Part shown: one piece after another, positions 17,652 to 26,047 of the stretch | Numbering within the stretch: position 1 is the stretch's first letter | Layout of the letters: each line of letters opens with the position of its first letter | NCBI RefSeq assembly: GCF_025548535.1 | Contig: NZ_JAJLQW010000002.1 | Location: 649,173 to 713,172 of the forward strand | Length of the DNA stretch: 64,000 bases | Direction of reading: 5' to 3' | From: Undibacterium sp. Jales W-56 | GTDB taxonomy: Bacteria; Pseudomonadota; Gammaproteobacteria; Burkholderiales; Burkholderiaceae_D | Position numbers and translations under genes: made by a program | Notes under the pieces: generated by a model | Told to the model about the DNA's origin: nothing | The model's input: the letters and a program-made list of their open reading frames with translations, nothing else | Databases searched by the model: none

Positions 17652-19303
17652 ACATAATTGCCCGTGCTAGCCTGTACTGGCATACATTGCGTTTCCTGCG
17701 GCCGGTTCAGTTTTTTGGGCGGCTGTGGTTCCGCTTTGCACGGCCGCGCATCGTGGAAGCAGCTGCGCCGCCGCTAGCAGGGCCGGCTGGTCGCTGGGTG
17801 CTGCCGGCTTGCCGCAGTGTAAGCATGAGTGGGTTTGGACAGTTCAGGTTTCTTAATGATGAAGGTGACCTGACCCAAATCGGCTGGGATGACCCTGCGA
17901 GGGAAAAACTGTGGCGCTATAACCTGCACTATTTTGACGACCTAAATGCTGAAGGTGCGGCCAGCCGCTACGACTGGCACTTGGCGTTGCTTCAGGACTG
18001 GGTTGGGAAAAATCTGCCTGGACAAGGCACCGGTTGGGAACCTTATCCGAGCTCGCTGCGCATCGTGAACTGGATCAAATGGCAGCTTGCCGGCAATGCT
18101 TTGCCGCAGACCTGTGTGCAGAGTCTTGCTATGCAAACGCGATGGCTGAGCAAACGACTCGAGTGGCATTTGATGGGAAACCACCTGTTCGCCAACGCGA
18201 AGGCGCTGGTATTTGCCGGGTTGGCCTTCGAAGGGGCGGAGGCTAAGAAATGGCTGGCCAATGGGTTGGATATCATTGAAAGGGAATTGCCGGAGCAGGT
18301 GCTGGCCGATGGTGGCAATTTTGAGCGCAGCCCGATGTATCACGCAATTTTCCTTGAAGACATGTTGGATCTGCTCAATATCGTTGACGCGTTCCCGGAG
18401 AGGGTTGCTGTAAATACGGTCCGGCGCTGGCATGAGATAGCAACAAGCATGCTCGGCTGGCTGGTCGGTATGAGTCACCCGGACGGCGAGATCAGCTTCT
18501 TCAATGATGCCGCCGCCGGTATAGCACCAATGCCGGCCGAGCTGACCTCCTACGCAGGACGGCTCGGTATTGCAGTCAGCGGCCCTGCTGTATTGCCGCT
18601 GTCTCAGATTGTGGTCACTAATTACCGCGACAGTGGTTATATCCGACTTGCCAGCCCAGATATTGTTGCACTGCTGGATGTGGCGCCAGTGGGGCCGGAT
18701 TACCTTCCTGGTCATGCGCACGCAGACACGCTTTCCTTCGAACTTTCCATTTTTGGTCAGCGGTTGATCGTCAACGGTGGCACATCTTGTTATGGATTGG
18801 GGCCCGAGCGCTTGCGCGAACGTGGTACCGCTGCCCATAGCACAGTTGTCGTTGATGGTAAGGACTCGTCCGAAGTCTGGAGTGGTTTTCGCGTCGCGCG
18901 CCGCGCCTACCCGCGTGATCTGGAATTGAATCAAACGGACGAGATGGTTACAGTCGCTTGTTCACATGATGGTTACCGGTGGTTACCGGGGCAGCCCGTC
19001 CATCGCCGCGAGTGGCGTTTCACGAATCATTCGTTGCTGATTCGTGACCACGTCAGCGGCCGCTTCGAATCAGCCGAGGCACGTTATCTGCTGCATCCAG
19101 CAGCAAGAATAGTAGATCAGACGGAGGCTAAATTGAAACTGCAATTGCCACAAGGCCAGTTATTAAATCTCGATGTGATCGCTGGTACGGCTCGGTTGGA
19201 GTCGGCGCAATATGCGCCTGAATTTGGGATGGTTCAGACTACCAGTTGTATAGTGCTTGCTTTCAAAAATGGTAGTGCTTGCATCAATCTTGAATGGAGT
19301 TAA
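17648..19303 (+). CDS. heparinase II/III-family protein
   Basis: About 551 residues. An N-terminal alpha/alpha-toroid-like region (W-rich, with NLHYFDDL and GNHLFANAKAL) is followed by a heparinase II/III C-terminal domain with HAHADTLSFEL and GTAAHSTVVVDG blocks carrying the conserved His residues. Lyases of this type cleave uronic-acid polysaccharides. Those found in biosynthetic loci are thought to edit or trim the polymer, or to act as epimerase-like enzymes. The start is a TTG at 17648 that overlaps the previous TGA (TTGA). A longer open frame upstream is a shadow of the preceding gene. No signal peptide is obvious, so periplasmic export is unclear. Confidence 0.82.
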   Translation: MNIIARASLYWHTLRFLRPVQFFGRLWFRFARPRIVEAAAPPLAGPAGRWVLPACRSVSMSGFGQFRFLNDEGDLTQIGWDDPAREKLWRYNLHYFDDLNAEGAASRYDWHLALLQDWVGKNLPGQGTGWEPYPSSLRIVNWIKWQLAGNALPQTCVQSLAMQTRWLSKRLEWHLMGNHLFANAKALVFAGLAFEGAEAKKWLANGLDIIERELPEQVLADGGNFERSPMYHAIFLEDMLDLLNIVDAFPERVAVNTVRRWHEIATSMLGWLVGMSHPDGEISFFNDAAAGIAPMPAELTSYAGRLGIAVSGPAVLPLSQIVVTNYRDSGYIRLASPDIVALLDVAPVGPDYLPGHAHADTLSFELSIFGQRLIVNGGTSCYGLGPERLRERGTAAHSTVVVDGKDSSEVWSGFRVARRAYPRDLELNQTDEMVTVACSHDGYRWLPGQPVHRREWRFTNHSLLIRDHVSGRFESAEARYLLHPAARIVDQTEAKLKLQLPQGQLLNLDVIAGTARLESAQYAPEFGMVQTTSCIVLAFKNGSACINLEWS

Positions 19304-19304
19304 T

Positions 19305-20534
19305 GTGCACATTCTCTTTTTGACCGATAACTTTCCGCCGGAAGTCAATGCGCCGGCCAGTCGCACCTTTGAACATTGCCGCGAGTGGGTAGCGCAAGGT
19401 GCCAAGGTCACCGTCATCACATGCGCGCCAAATTTCCCCAAGGGGGAGGTGTTCGACGGTTATAGAAATGCACTTTGGCAAAGAGAAACCGTAGGTGGTA
19501 TTGAGGTTATTCGTGTATGGTCCTACATCACCGCGAACGAAGGATTTATCAAGCGGATCCTTGATTATGTGAGCTTCATGATCACTGCGACTTTCGCAGC
19601 TCTGTTTGTCCGCAAGGTAGATGTAGTGATTGGCACCTCGCCACAATTCTTTACAGCTTGCGCAGCCTGGATGACTGGAGTTCTGAAGCGACGGCCCTGG
19701 GTGTTTGAGCTGCGAGACATCTGGCCCGAGTCGATTAAGGCTGTTGGGGCAATGAAGGAGTCGTTGGCAATTCGGTTGCTCGAGCGCATTGAGATGTTCC
19801 TTTACCGCCATGCCAGCAGGATAGTGGCGGTGACCCACTCATTCAAAGAAACCTTGATTCGACGCGGGATTGATGGCGCCAAGATTGAAGTGGTGACCAA
19901 TGGCGTTGATCTGACCAATTTCACTCCGCAACCCAAGGACGTTGAGCTTACACAGCGACTGGGGTTGGGGGGCTGCTTTGTTGCTGGTTATATCGGCACG
20001 CATGGCATGGCTCACGGGTTGGAAACTCTTCTAGATGCCGCCGAGACTTTACAGGGAATGCCGGAAGCGGCGAATGTGCGCTTGATTTTCCTTGGGCATG
20101 GCGCCAAAAAAGCCGAACTGATCGCGAACAGCGAGGTGCGTGGGCTGCGCAATGTGCTATTCCTAGATTCTGTGCCGAAGACTGAAGTGGCGCGCTACTG
20201 GTCGCTGTTGGATGTTTCGATAATCCACTTACGCAAGACCGAGTTGTTTGGTTCTGTGATCCCGTCCAAGCTCTTCGAATGCATGGGTATGGGAATACCG
20301 GTTCTGCATGGTGTGCAGGGCGAATCAGCCGAGATCGTGCGCCGTGAAGGTGTGGGGGAGGTGTTTGAGTCTGAAAACGCTTCTAAGTTGGTGGACAGTT
20401 TGATGCGTTTGCGCACCGACCCTAATCGGTTTGATCTTTATAGGCAAAACGGACTAATTGCAGCAAAGCACTATGATCGAACGTCCTTGGCTAGGGCGAT
20501 GCTTAAAACTCTGAAACATTTGGTACGCAGATGA
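19305..20534 (+). CDS. glycosyltransferase family 4 (WbuB-like)
   Basis: About 409 residues. GT-B retaining glycosyltransferase. The N-terminus VHILFLTDNFPPEVNAPASR is the acceptor-domain motif of WbuB/WcaI-like enzymes. The middle has FELRDIWPESI, and the C-terminal domain has a PSKLFECMGMGIPVLHG stretch with the nucleotide-sugar-binding Glu. WbuB in E. coli transfers N-acetyl-L-fucosamine, but substrates vary. Start chosen is GTG 19305, one base after the heparinase stop and preceded by GGAG at 19296-19299. The upstream extension in frame is a shadow. Its stop overlaps wecB by 4 bp. Confidence 0.88.
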   Translation: MHILFLTDNFPPEVNAPASRTFEHCREWVAQGAKVTVITCAPNFPKGEVFDGYRNALWQRETVGGIEVIRVWSYITANEGFIKRILDYVSFMITATFAALFVRKVDVVIGTSPQFFTACAAWMTGVLKRRPWVFELRDIWPESIKAVGAMKESLAIRLLERIEMFLYRHASRIVAVTHSFKETLIRRGIDGAKIEVVTNGVDLTNFTPQPKDVELTQRLGLGGCFVAGYIGTHGMAHGLETLLDAAETLQGMPEAANVRLIFLGHGAKKAELIANSEVRGLRNVLFLDSVPKTEVARYWSLLDVSIIHLRKTELFGSVIPSKLFECMGMGIPVLHGVQGESAEIVRREGVGEVFESENASKLVDSLMRLRTDPNRFDLYRQNGLIAAKHYDRTSLARAMLKTLKHLVRR

Positions 20535-21676
20535 AACACAAGAAAAAAATTATGCTTGTCTTCGGTACGAGACCCGAGGCCATCAAGATGGCGCCACTTT
20601 ACCACCTGCTTAAGGCTTACCCCGAGGACTTTGAGACCGTTGTGTGTGTGACCGCCCAACATCGACAAATGCTAGATCAGGTTTTACGCGTATTTGAGAT
20701 CACGCCAGATATTGATCTGAACTTGATGAAACAGGGACAAGATTTGTTTGATGTGACGAGTTCGGTACTCCTCGCGATGCGAGGTGTATATAAAGAACAT
20801 TCACCCGATGTGGTGTTGGTGCACGGCGATACCACCACGACGTTGGCGGCGGCGATGGCTGGGTTTTACGCCGGCGTATCAGTTGGCCATGTAGAGGCGG
20901 GTTTGCGCACGCATGATCTCTATGCCCCCTTTCCGGAAGAATTCAATCGTCAAGTGGCGAGCAAGGTAACACGGTGGCACTTTGCTCCAACATCATTCAG
21001 CCGACAAAATCTGCTGGATGAACGGGTGCCGGACTACAACATTGCCGTTACCGGCAATACGGTGATTGATGCCCTGCTGTGGATGCTTGCACGTATCGAC
21101 GAAGATGCTGGGAGGCGTCAAGCTATTTGTGATTTCTTGAGCGCAAGGTTGCCATTTGCTTGGCAAGACACTCGTTTTATACTCATCACCGGGCATCGTC
21201 GGGAGAACTTTGGCGATGGCTTTCTGCAGATTTGTGAGGCATTGAAGGAACTGGCAAATCGCTATCCGGAAGTGCATTTTGTGTACCCAGTTCACTTGAA
21301 TCCGAACGTGCAGCAACCGGTAAACGCTATTCTGGCAGAGCTGTTGAATGTACATCTGATCGCCCCTCTCGACTACGAGCCATTCGTGTATTTGCTCAAG
21401 CATTGCCATATTGTGTTGACTGATAGCGGTGGCATTCAAGAAGAGGCTCCTAGTCTAGGAAAGCCAGTTCTCGTTATGCGAGATGTAACAGAGAGACCAG
21501 AGGCCGTTAACGCTGGCACGGTTCGATTAGTTGGGGCAAACCGTCAAAGAATTGTTGAAAACGTTTGCGAGTTGTTAGATAAAGAAGAGAGCTACAAAGC
21601 GATGGCGCGAGCGCATAACCCTTATGGTGATGGGAACGCCTGTAATCGAATCATTGAAGTATTGAGGACTATTTAA
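20531..21676 (+). CDS. wecB: UDP-N-acetylglucosamine 2-epimerase, non-hydrolysing
   Basis: 381 residues, close to WecB of enteric bacteria. The N-terminus VFGTRPEAIKMAPL and the TDSGGIQEEAPSLGKPVLVMR block, with the catalytic/UDP-binding residues, identify the non-hydrolysing type. It interconverts UDP-GlcNAc and UDP-ManNAc in the cytoplasm. wecC follows directly and would oxidise the product to UDP-ManNAcA. The locus thus has both a hydrolysing and a non-hydrolysing 2-epimerase, serving two different sugar branches. Confidence 0.95.
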   Translation: MKHKKKIMLVFGTRPEAIKMAPLYHLLKAYPEDFETVVCVTAQHRQMLDQVLRVFEITPDIDLNLMKQGQDLFDVTSSVLLAMRGVYKEHSPDVVLVHGDTTTTLAAAMAGFYAGVSVGHVEAGLRTHDLYAPFPEEFNRQVASKVTRWHFAPTSFSRQNLLDERVPDYNIAVTGNTVIDALLWMLARIDEDAGRRQAICDFLSARLPFAWQDTRFILITGHRRENFGDGFLQICEALKELANRYPEVHFVYPVHLNPNVQQPVNAILAELLNVHLIAPLDYEPFVYLLKHCHIVLTDSGGIQEEAPSLGKPVLVMRDVTERPEAVNAGTVRLVGANRQRIVENVCELLDKEESYKAMARAHNPYGDGNACNRIIEVLRTI

Positions 21677-22903
21677 ATGTATAAGAAAACTGTATGTGTT
21701 GTCGGCTTGGGTTATATCGGCTTGCCAACGGCAGCCTTGTTGGCCAGCAATGGTTACAATGTAGTTGGTGTGGATTTAAATGCTCACGTTGTTGAAACGA
21801 TCAACCAAGGCCGTATTCACATCGTTGAACCCGACCTTGATGCCTTTGTCCGCTCCGCGGTTGCTGCACAGCGCTTAAAAGCTTGTACTACGCCTCAGTC
21901 TGGCGACGTCTATATGATTTGTGTTCCCACCCCATTCCACGAGGGTGAAGGGATCCCGCAGCCAAATATTGACTATGTACTTGCAGCTACTCGCAGTATT
22001 GCGGGATTTGTTAAGGCTGGCGATCTGGTTATTTTGGAGTCTACTTCTCCAGTAGGCACGACGCAGCAAATGGAAACAGTTCTTAGTGATGCTGGTGTGG
22101 ACGTTTCTAAGATTTATATGGCGTACTGCCCTGAACGAGTTCTACCTGGCAAGATCATGACTGAACTGGTTGAGAATGATCGGGTTGTCGGAGGAATGAC
22201 ATCTGATGCAACTAAGGCTGTGAGTGATTTTTATCGGACATTTGTGCGGGGTGCCGTACTCGAGACAAATGCTCCGACTGCAGAGATGTGCAAACTCACC
22301 GAGAACAGTTTCCGCGATGTAAATATTGCGTTCGCAAATGAACTCTCCATCATTTGCGCTAAAGAAGGTATTAATGTGTGGAATTTGATCCAGTTGGCAA
22401 ACCGGCATCCTCGCGTGAATATACTGCAACCCGGAGCAGGTGTAGGCGGGCATTGCATCGCGGTTGATCCTTGGTTTATCGTGGCGCGGGATCCTGAGAA
22501 TGCTCGTTTGATCCGTTCTGCACGTGAGGTCAACAATCACAAAACTACGTGGGTGATCGATCAGATCAAGATCGCAGTTGCCGATGCGACCGCCCGTACA
22601 GGCCGTAAGCCAAAGATCGCTTGTTTGGGGCTGGCTTTTAAACCTGATATCGACGATCTGCGTGAGTCGCCCGCATTGTACATCGCCGAAGCTCTTCAAA
22701 GTCAAGATTACGATGTGATCGCGGTAGAACCCAATATTGAGACTCACGAAAACTTCACACTCGTCTCGCTTGAAGATTCACTTAAGTCTGCCGATGTCTT
22801 TGTTTTGCTTGTTAAACACCGTCAATTTGGTGAAGAATCGGCCAAGAAATTACTAAAAGAGGTGAATCCACTCGATTTTTGTGGTGTTTTTAATAAAATT
22901 TGA
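21677..22903 (+). CDS. wecC: UDP-N-acetyl-D-mannosamine dehydrogenase
   Basis: 408 residues. UDP-glucose/GDP-mannose dehydrogenase family: NAD-binding GLGYIGLP near the N-terminus, the catalytic-loop block GVGGHCIAVDPWF with its cysteine, and a C-terminal UDP-binding domain (LAFKPDIDDLRESPAL). It oxidises C-6 of UDP-ManNAc in two steps to UDP-ManNAcA, using NAD+. It starts on the base after the wecB stop and is the last gene of the polysaccharide locus before transposon debris. Confidence 0.93.
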   Translation: MYKKTVCVVGLGYIGLPTAALLASNGYNVVGVDLNAHVVETINQGRIHIVEPDLDAFVRSAVAAQRLKACTTPQSGDVYMICVPTPFHEGEGIPQPNIDYVLAATRSIAGFVKAGDLVILESTSPVGTTQQMETVLSDAGVDVSKIYMAYCPERVLPGKIMTELVENDRVVGGMTSDATKAVSDFYRTFVRGAVLETNAPTAEMCKLTENSFRDVNIAFANELSIICAKEGINVWNLIQLANRHPRVNILQPGAGVGGHCIAVDPWFIVARDPENARLIRSAREVNNHKTTWVIDQIKIAVADATARTGRKPKIACLGLAFKPDIDDLRESPALYIAEALQSQDYDVIAVEPNIETHENFTLVSLEDSLKSADVFVLLVKHRQFGEESAKKLLKEVNPLDFCGVFNKI

Positions 22904-23332
22904 CATGGCGGCGACATGAGGCGATAAACAATGAAATTTGCAAACAATTTCGATGGATTCAACTGTATGGAAAAATCGGTAACGCGGGTGTTGTTTAGCT
23001 ACGTTGCGGCATCTCTTGATTGACACCGCTAAGAAAACGTCCTAAGCGAGTCGTAATAAGAAAATCGACGACCCAAGATCGCGTCCAACCGGAAAATTCA
23101 GGCAATTAACGAACAAATGATTGTCAACCTTGGAAAGTGCAAGCTCGGGTATCGGCGAATCAAGAACGAGCTAGTACGTTTACATGTCTTATCGTTTCCG
23201 ACGGCAACTATCCACAAGATACAAGATAATAGAACAAATTAAAAAACATACTTGAATCGCAGAAAGGCATTTAGAGAGCAACTCATGGTATGGCAACTCA
23301 ATGCCTAGCAATATTGTAAGTGGACGCCTGCA
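22904..23332. other. intergenic stretch with transposase relic, no intact gene
   Basis: 429 bases between wecC and the IS66 target duplication. The first 165 bases show no gene. Bases 23069-23242 hold the decayed integrase-type fragment described separately. The rest is AT-rich and featureless to me. No convincing terminator for the wecC transcript was seen. Confidence 0.6.
23069..23242 (+). pseudogene. N-terminal fragment of an integrase-core transposase
   Basis: The + frame reads about 57 codons including INEQMIVNLGKCKLGYRRIK and LHVLSFPTATIHKIQ, then stops. This matches the helix-turn-helix region preceding the DDE domain of IS481-like and related integrase-core transposases (LG-x-RRIQ-x-EL-x-RLH, ATIHKVL). 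The start and the catalytic domain are missing. A second fragment on the same strand lies beyond the IS66 element at about 25795-25998. Confidence 0.6.
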
Positions 23333-23340
23333 AGATCACG
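23333..23340. repeat. IS66 target-site duplication, left copy
   Basis: AGATCACG directly before the element. An identical 8-mer follows its other end. IS66-family elements make 8-bp duplications. Confidence 0.9.
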
Positions 23341-23391
23341 GTAAGCATCCGGTCATCACAGATTGACCGGTTCTTATTTGGATGATCAAGA

Positions 23392-24885
23392 TTATTGAAC
23401 AGGCTTCCAGTTGTGTGGAAGTAGTTCACCGATGCAGCTGAATGGTTGCAAAGGTAGTCTTTCCAGCACGTCCTTCATGTACCCGTAAGGATCGTGACCG
23501 TTGAGCCTGGCTGAATGAATGAGACTCATGATGGCTGCAGCAAGTTTACCTGCGCGCAGGCTGCCGGCGAACATCCAATTTTTTCGTCCCAATGCAACGG
23601 GACGAATCTGGTTTTCAACCCAATTGTTATCGATCGGTACCTGAGGATCGTTGAGGTAATGTGTCAGCGCCGACCAGCGATTCAAACTGTATTCGATTGC
23701 CTTGAAGGTTGCACCGCCGCTGGGCACCCGCTGGCGTTGAACCAGTAACCATTGATGTAAGGCGTCTGCAACTAGCTTGGCTTGCATTTGACGAATGGCT
23801 AAGCGTTGCGCCGGGTCGAGCAAGCTTGCTTCCCGTTCCATATCGTAGAGTCGGGCATATAAATCCAGCACACCTCCTGCAATCTGGCTGCTGTGGTTTG
23901 CCCACAGTTCATGGAATTTGCGTCGGGCGTGCGCCATACATCCGGCCTCCGTGATTCCGGATTTGAACAGCGTCTTATAGCCTGGAAAGTCATCGCAGAC
24001 GAGGGTACCTCGCCATCGGTCCAGGAATTGTTCTGCATGCTTACACCCCGACTTTCTGCAAAGTCGAATATCACCGCCTTCATGCTACTTAACGGCGTGC
24101 TGCAATAACTCCACAAGTAGGCCCGGTGCGTCTTACCATTTCCGGGCTTAAGCATGGGAAGCGGCGTCTCATCAGCATGCAGCACCGGTTGGGTCAACAA
24201 TTCTTGTTTCAATGCATCCACCAACGGTTGTAGCGCAACACCGCAACGGCCCACCCATTCGGATAGTGTGGAATCGGGAATGGCTAATCCTGCCCGTTCA
24301 AAGATGCCGCTTTGGCGGTACAGCGGCAAGTGATCGGCATATTTATGCGACAAGCACCTGAGCCAACAATCCTGAGGTTGGGATGCCCTTGTCGATGATT
24401 TGTGCAGGTACCGGCGCTTGTACCAATGTTTCGCATTGATTGCAGACCCACTTACCACGCACATGGCGTTCGACCGTGAACACGCCCGGTTGGTAATCGA
24501 GTTTCTCGGATACGTCCTCACCGATTCGCTTCATTTGGCAACCGCACCGGCATAACGTTGAATCTGGTTCGTGATGAATATCAGTGCGTGGCAGTTGTGC
24601 CGGCAGCCGGACGCGTTTGGGTTGCTGCTTGGTTGGCTCTGCTGGTACGGGATGTGTTAGTGCCAGTTGCTCAATTTCGGCAGTGACGGCTGTTAAGTCA
24701 ATGTCGAGAGTTTCAAACAGTTCATGCTGTTGTTCGCCGGTATAGGCTTCGCTGGTCGCTGCAAATTTCTGGCGTTTGAGAATGACCAATTCATGAGTCA
24801 GTTTGGCGTTCATTGCCTACTGATGAATCAGCAACTGGACCAGTTGTTCTTTAGTGTAATCGTCGATGGCGGTAGCAAAGTTCAT
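23392..24885 (-). pseudogene. tnpC: tnpC, IS66 transposase, broken by a stop and frameshifts
   Basis: Reading from 24885 the protein begins MNFATAIDDYTKEQLVQLL. It hits an in-frame TAG before AMNAKLTHELVILKRQKFAA, continues through the zinc-finger-like CRCGCQMKRIGEDVSEKLDY region and loses frame near SGLLAQVL (about 24345). It resumes in a second frame with YADHLPLYRQSGIFERAGL and the catalytic HADETP. It shifts again after FDFAESR and ends in the frame from MAHARRKFHELW to the stop at 23392, with the final catalytic Glu in NNWVENQIRP. All recognisable IS66 DDE motifs are there but in three frames, so no active transposase is made. Confidence 0.88.
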
Positions 24886-24960
24886 GTCTGGCACTGTGCC
24901 AGAGCAGAGGTGATTTGATCAAAGACGTTTACAGGAGTTTACAACTTGGTAGCCTCGGTA

Positions 24961-25241
24961 CTACAGCACCGAAATCGAGTGACCGTGACCCAAGTTCTCC
25001 CATGGCAGACCGGTCACTAATACCCTTAATTGCTCGGGATTAAGTCCTACTATATCGACTCCATTACCGCCCCACGCAAAGCGACCTTTGTTCAAGCGAC
25101 GACTCGCCAGCCATATGCCAAATCCATCGTAGACCAAAACTTTGATACGCGTCGAACGCTTGTTGGTAAACAGATAGGCATGATGCCGACGCGCATATCA
25201 ATCGGTTCGGTTGCCAGCCAGATGGAATCTATCCGAATCAT
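24961..25241 (-). pseudogene. tnpB: tnpB, IS66 accessory protein, internal deletion and frameshift
   Basis: Starts MIRIDSIWLATEPIDMR, the typical IS66 Orf2 (TnpB) beginning. It then skips the usual alanine/valine-rich segment and continues in another frame with HHAYLFTNKRSTRIKVLVYD and LASRRLNKGRFAW, to a stop at 24961. About 18 residues plus the frame are lost near 25190. In intact IS66 elements TnpB is needed for transposition. Confidence 0.85.
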
Positions 25242-25599
25242 CTTAGCCAGTTCTGCAACCAACTGGCACACTCTGCGGCAGCAGCTGGCGTACAGTGACA
25301 TTAGCGGCTCCTCGTTTGATTTCAATCACGATGTCCGGTGTCACGGAGGCTGTGGTCGGTGCGGGTAGCTGAATTGGAATGAATTCAGGAATAGGGTTGA
25401 CTGGTGTAATTTGCGTTGACCGTATCGCCAATTGTTCATGAGCCCTGATCCAAATACGAACCTGATTGGCGTTCAACTGGTAACGCAAAGCCGTGGCAGC
25501 AATTGAAACTCCCGGTTGTTTGCAGGCCTGAGCCTTGAATTCGGCACTGTGCCGCCGACGCCGTCTTGGCGTATTGATTCCATCGTCCATAATGTACAA
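25238..25599 (-). pseudogene. tnpA: tnpA, IS66 helix-turn-helix protein, C-terminal frameshift
   Basis: The N-terminal part, with RRRRRHSAEFKAQ and a helix-turn-helix (SIAATALRYQLNANQVRIW), is typical of IS66 Orf1. The frame is then lost near ANVTV. The expected ending ECASWLQNWLR and its TGA, overlapping the tnpB ATG, are found in another frame at 25238-25285. In the current frame the protein ends instead PVGCRTG. A one- or two-base loss explains the lesion. Confidence 0.85.
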
Positions 25600-25622
25600 G
25601 TGTCCACTTAATAAGTGGACAC
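25600..25622. repeat. perfect 10-bp-arm palindrome upstream of tnpA
   Basis: GTGTCCACTT and AAGTGGACAC flank a 3-base centre, inside the IS66 element between its right inverted repeat and tnpA. No T-run follows, so an operator or a structure that limits read-through is more likely than a terminator (inference). Confidence 0.75.
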
Positions 25623-25674
25623 GATCATCTACGCTTACGCACTTAACTTCAAGATGACTTCACCGGGTGCTTAC

Positions 25675-25682
25675 AGATCACG
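25675..25682. repeat. IS66 target-site duplication, right copy
   Basis: AGATCACG, identical to the 8-mer at the left border. Confidence 0.9.
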
Positions 25683-25794
25683 ATTAACATTTATCAATGT
25701 ATTTTCATTATCAATGGCAGTGGCATATGATATTGCGTTTATATAAACACAGAACCAGCAAGCAACAGGTTGGATTTTTTGGATGATGTATCGA

Positions 25795-25998
25795 AGAAAT
25801 ACCACTTGCCTTTCAACGCATCCAAGCAGACCGTGGTCGTGAATTTTTCGCTACGAAATTTCAGGAGCGACTTCTGGAATGGGGAATCAAATTTAGATCG
25901 GTTAAGCTTGTAGCACCCAAACTGAACGACAAAGTTGCACGTGGTCGTGGAGCATGGACTTTGGTGAGTTTCACGGCACTTTCGACCTCAAATATCCG
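25795..25998 (+). pseudogene. C-terminal fragment of an integrase-core (rve) transposase
   Basis: The + strand reads PFQRIQADRGREFFATKFQE, then LEWGIKFRSVKLVAPKLNDKVARG. A frame change near 25953 then gives MDFGEFHGTFDLKYP and a stop. This is the DDE/rve core of IS481-like transposases (typical: QTDRGREFF, KPRSPHLNGKVER, DLEEFY). It is the downstream counterpart of the fragment at 23069-23242, although the middle of the gene is not found. Non-functional. Confidence 0.7.
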
Positions 25999-26047
25999 AC
26001 GTTGAAGATCTAGTATCTATTTTAACAAGCATTCCATCAAACAAAAT

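Larger units (their letters stand above)
23341..25674 (-). mobile_element. IS66-family insertion sequence, inactivated
   Basis: A 2334-bp element bounded by inverted repeats. The left end reads GTAAGCATCCGGTCATCAC and the reverse complement of the right end GTAAGCACCCGGTGAAGTC (14 of 19 positions match). It is flanked by a perfect 8-bp duplication (AGATCACG). On the - strand it carries the usual tnpA-tnpB-tnpC order of IS66, but each gene has at least one frameshift, internal stop or deletion. The element is therefore dead, while its borders remain clean. It sits between two relics of an older transposase, so the region has received repeated insertions next to the polysaccharide locus. Confidence 0.93.

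Noticed and set aside
23392..24521. Separate intact genes in the IS66 region (181- and 240-residue frames)
   Set aside because: They are pieces of one tnpC read in different frames. Conserved IS66 motifs continue across the frame changes.
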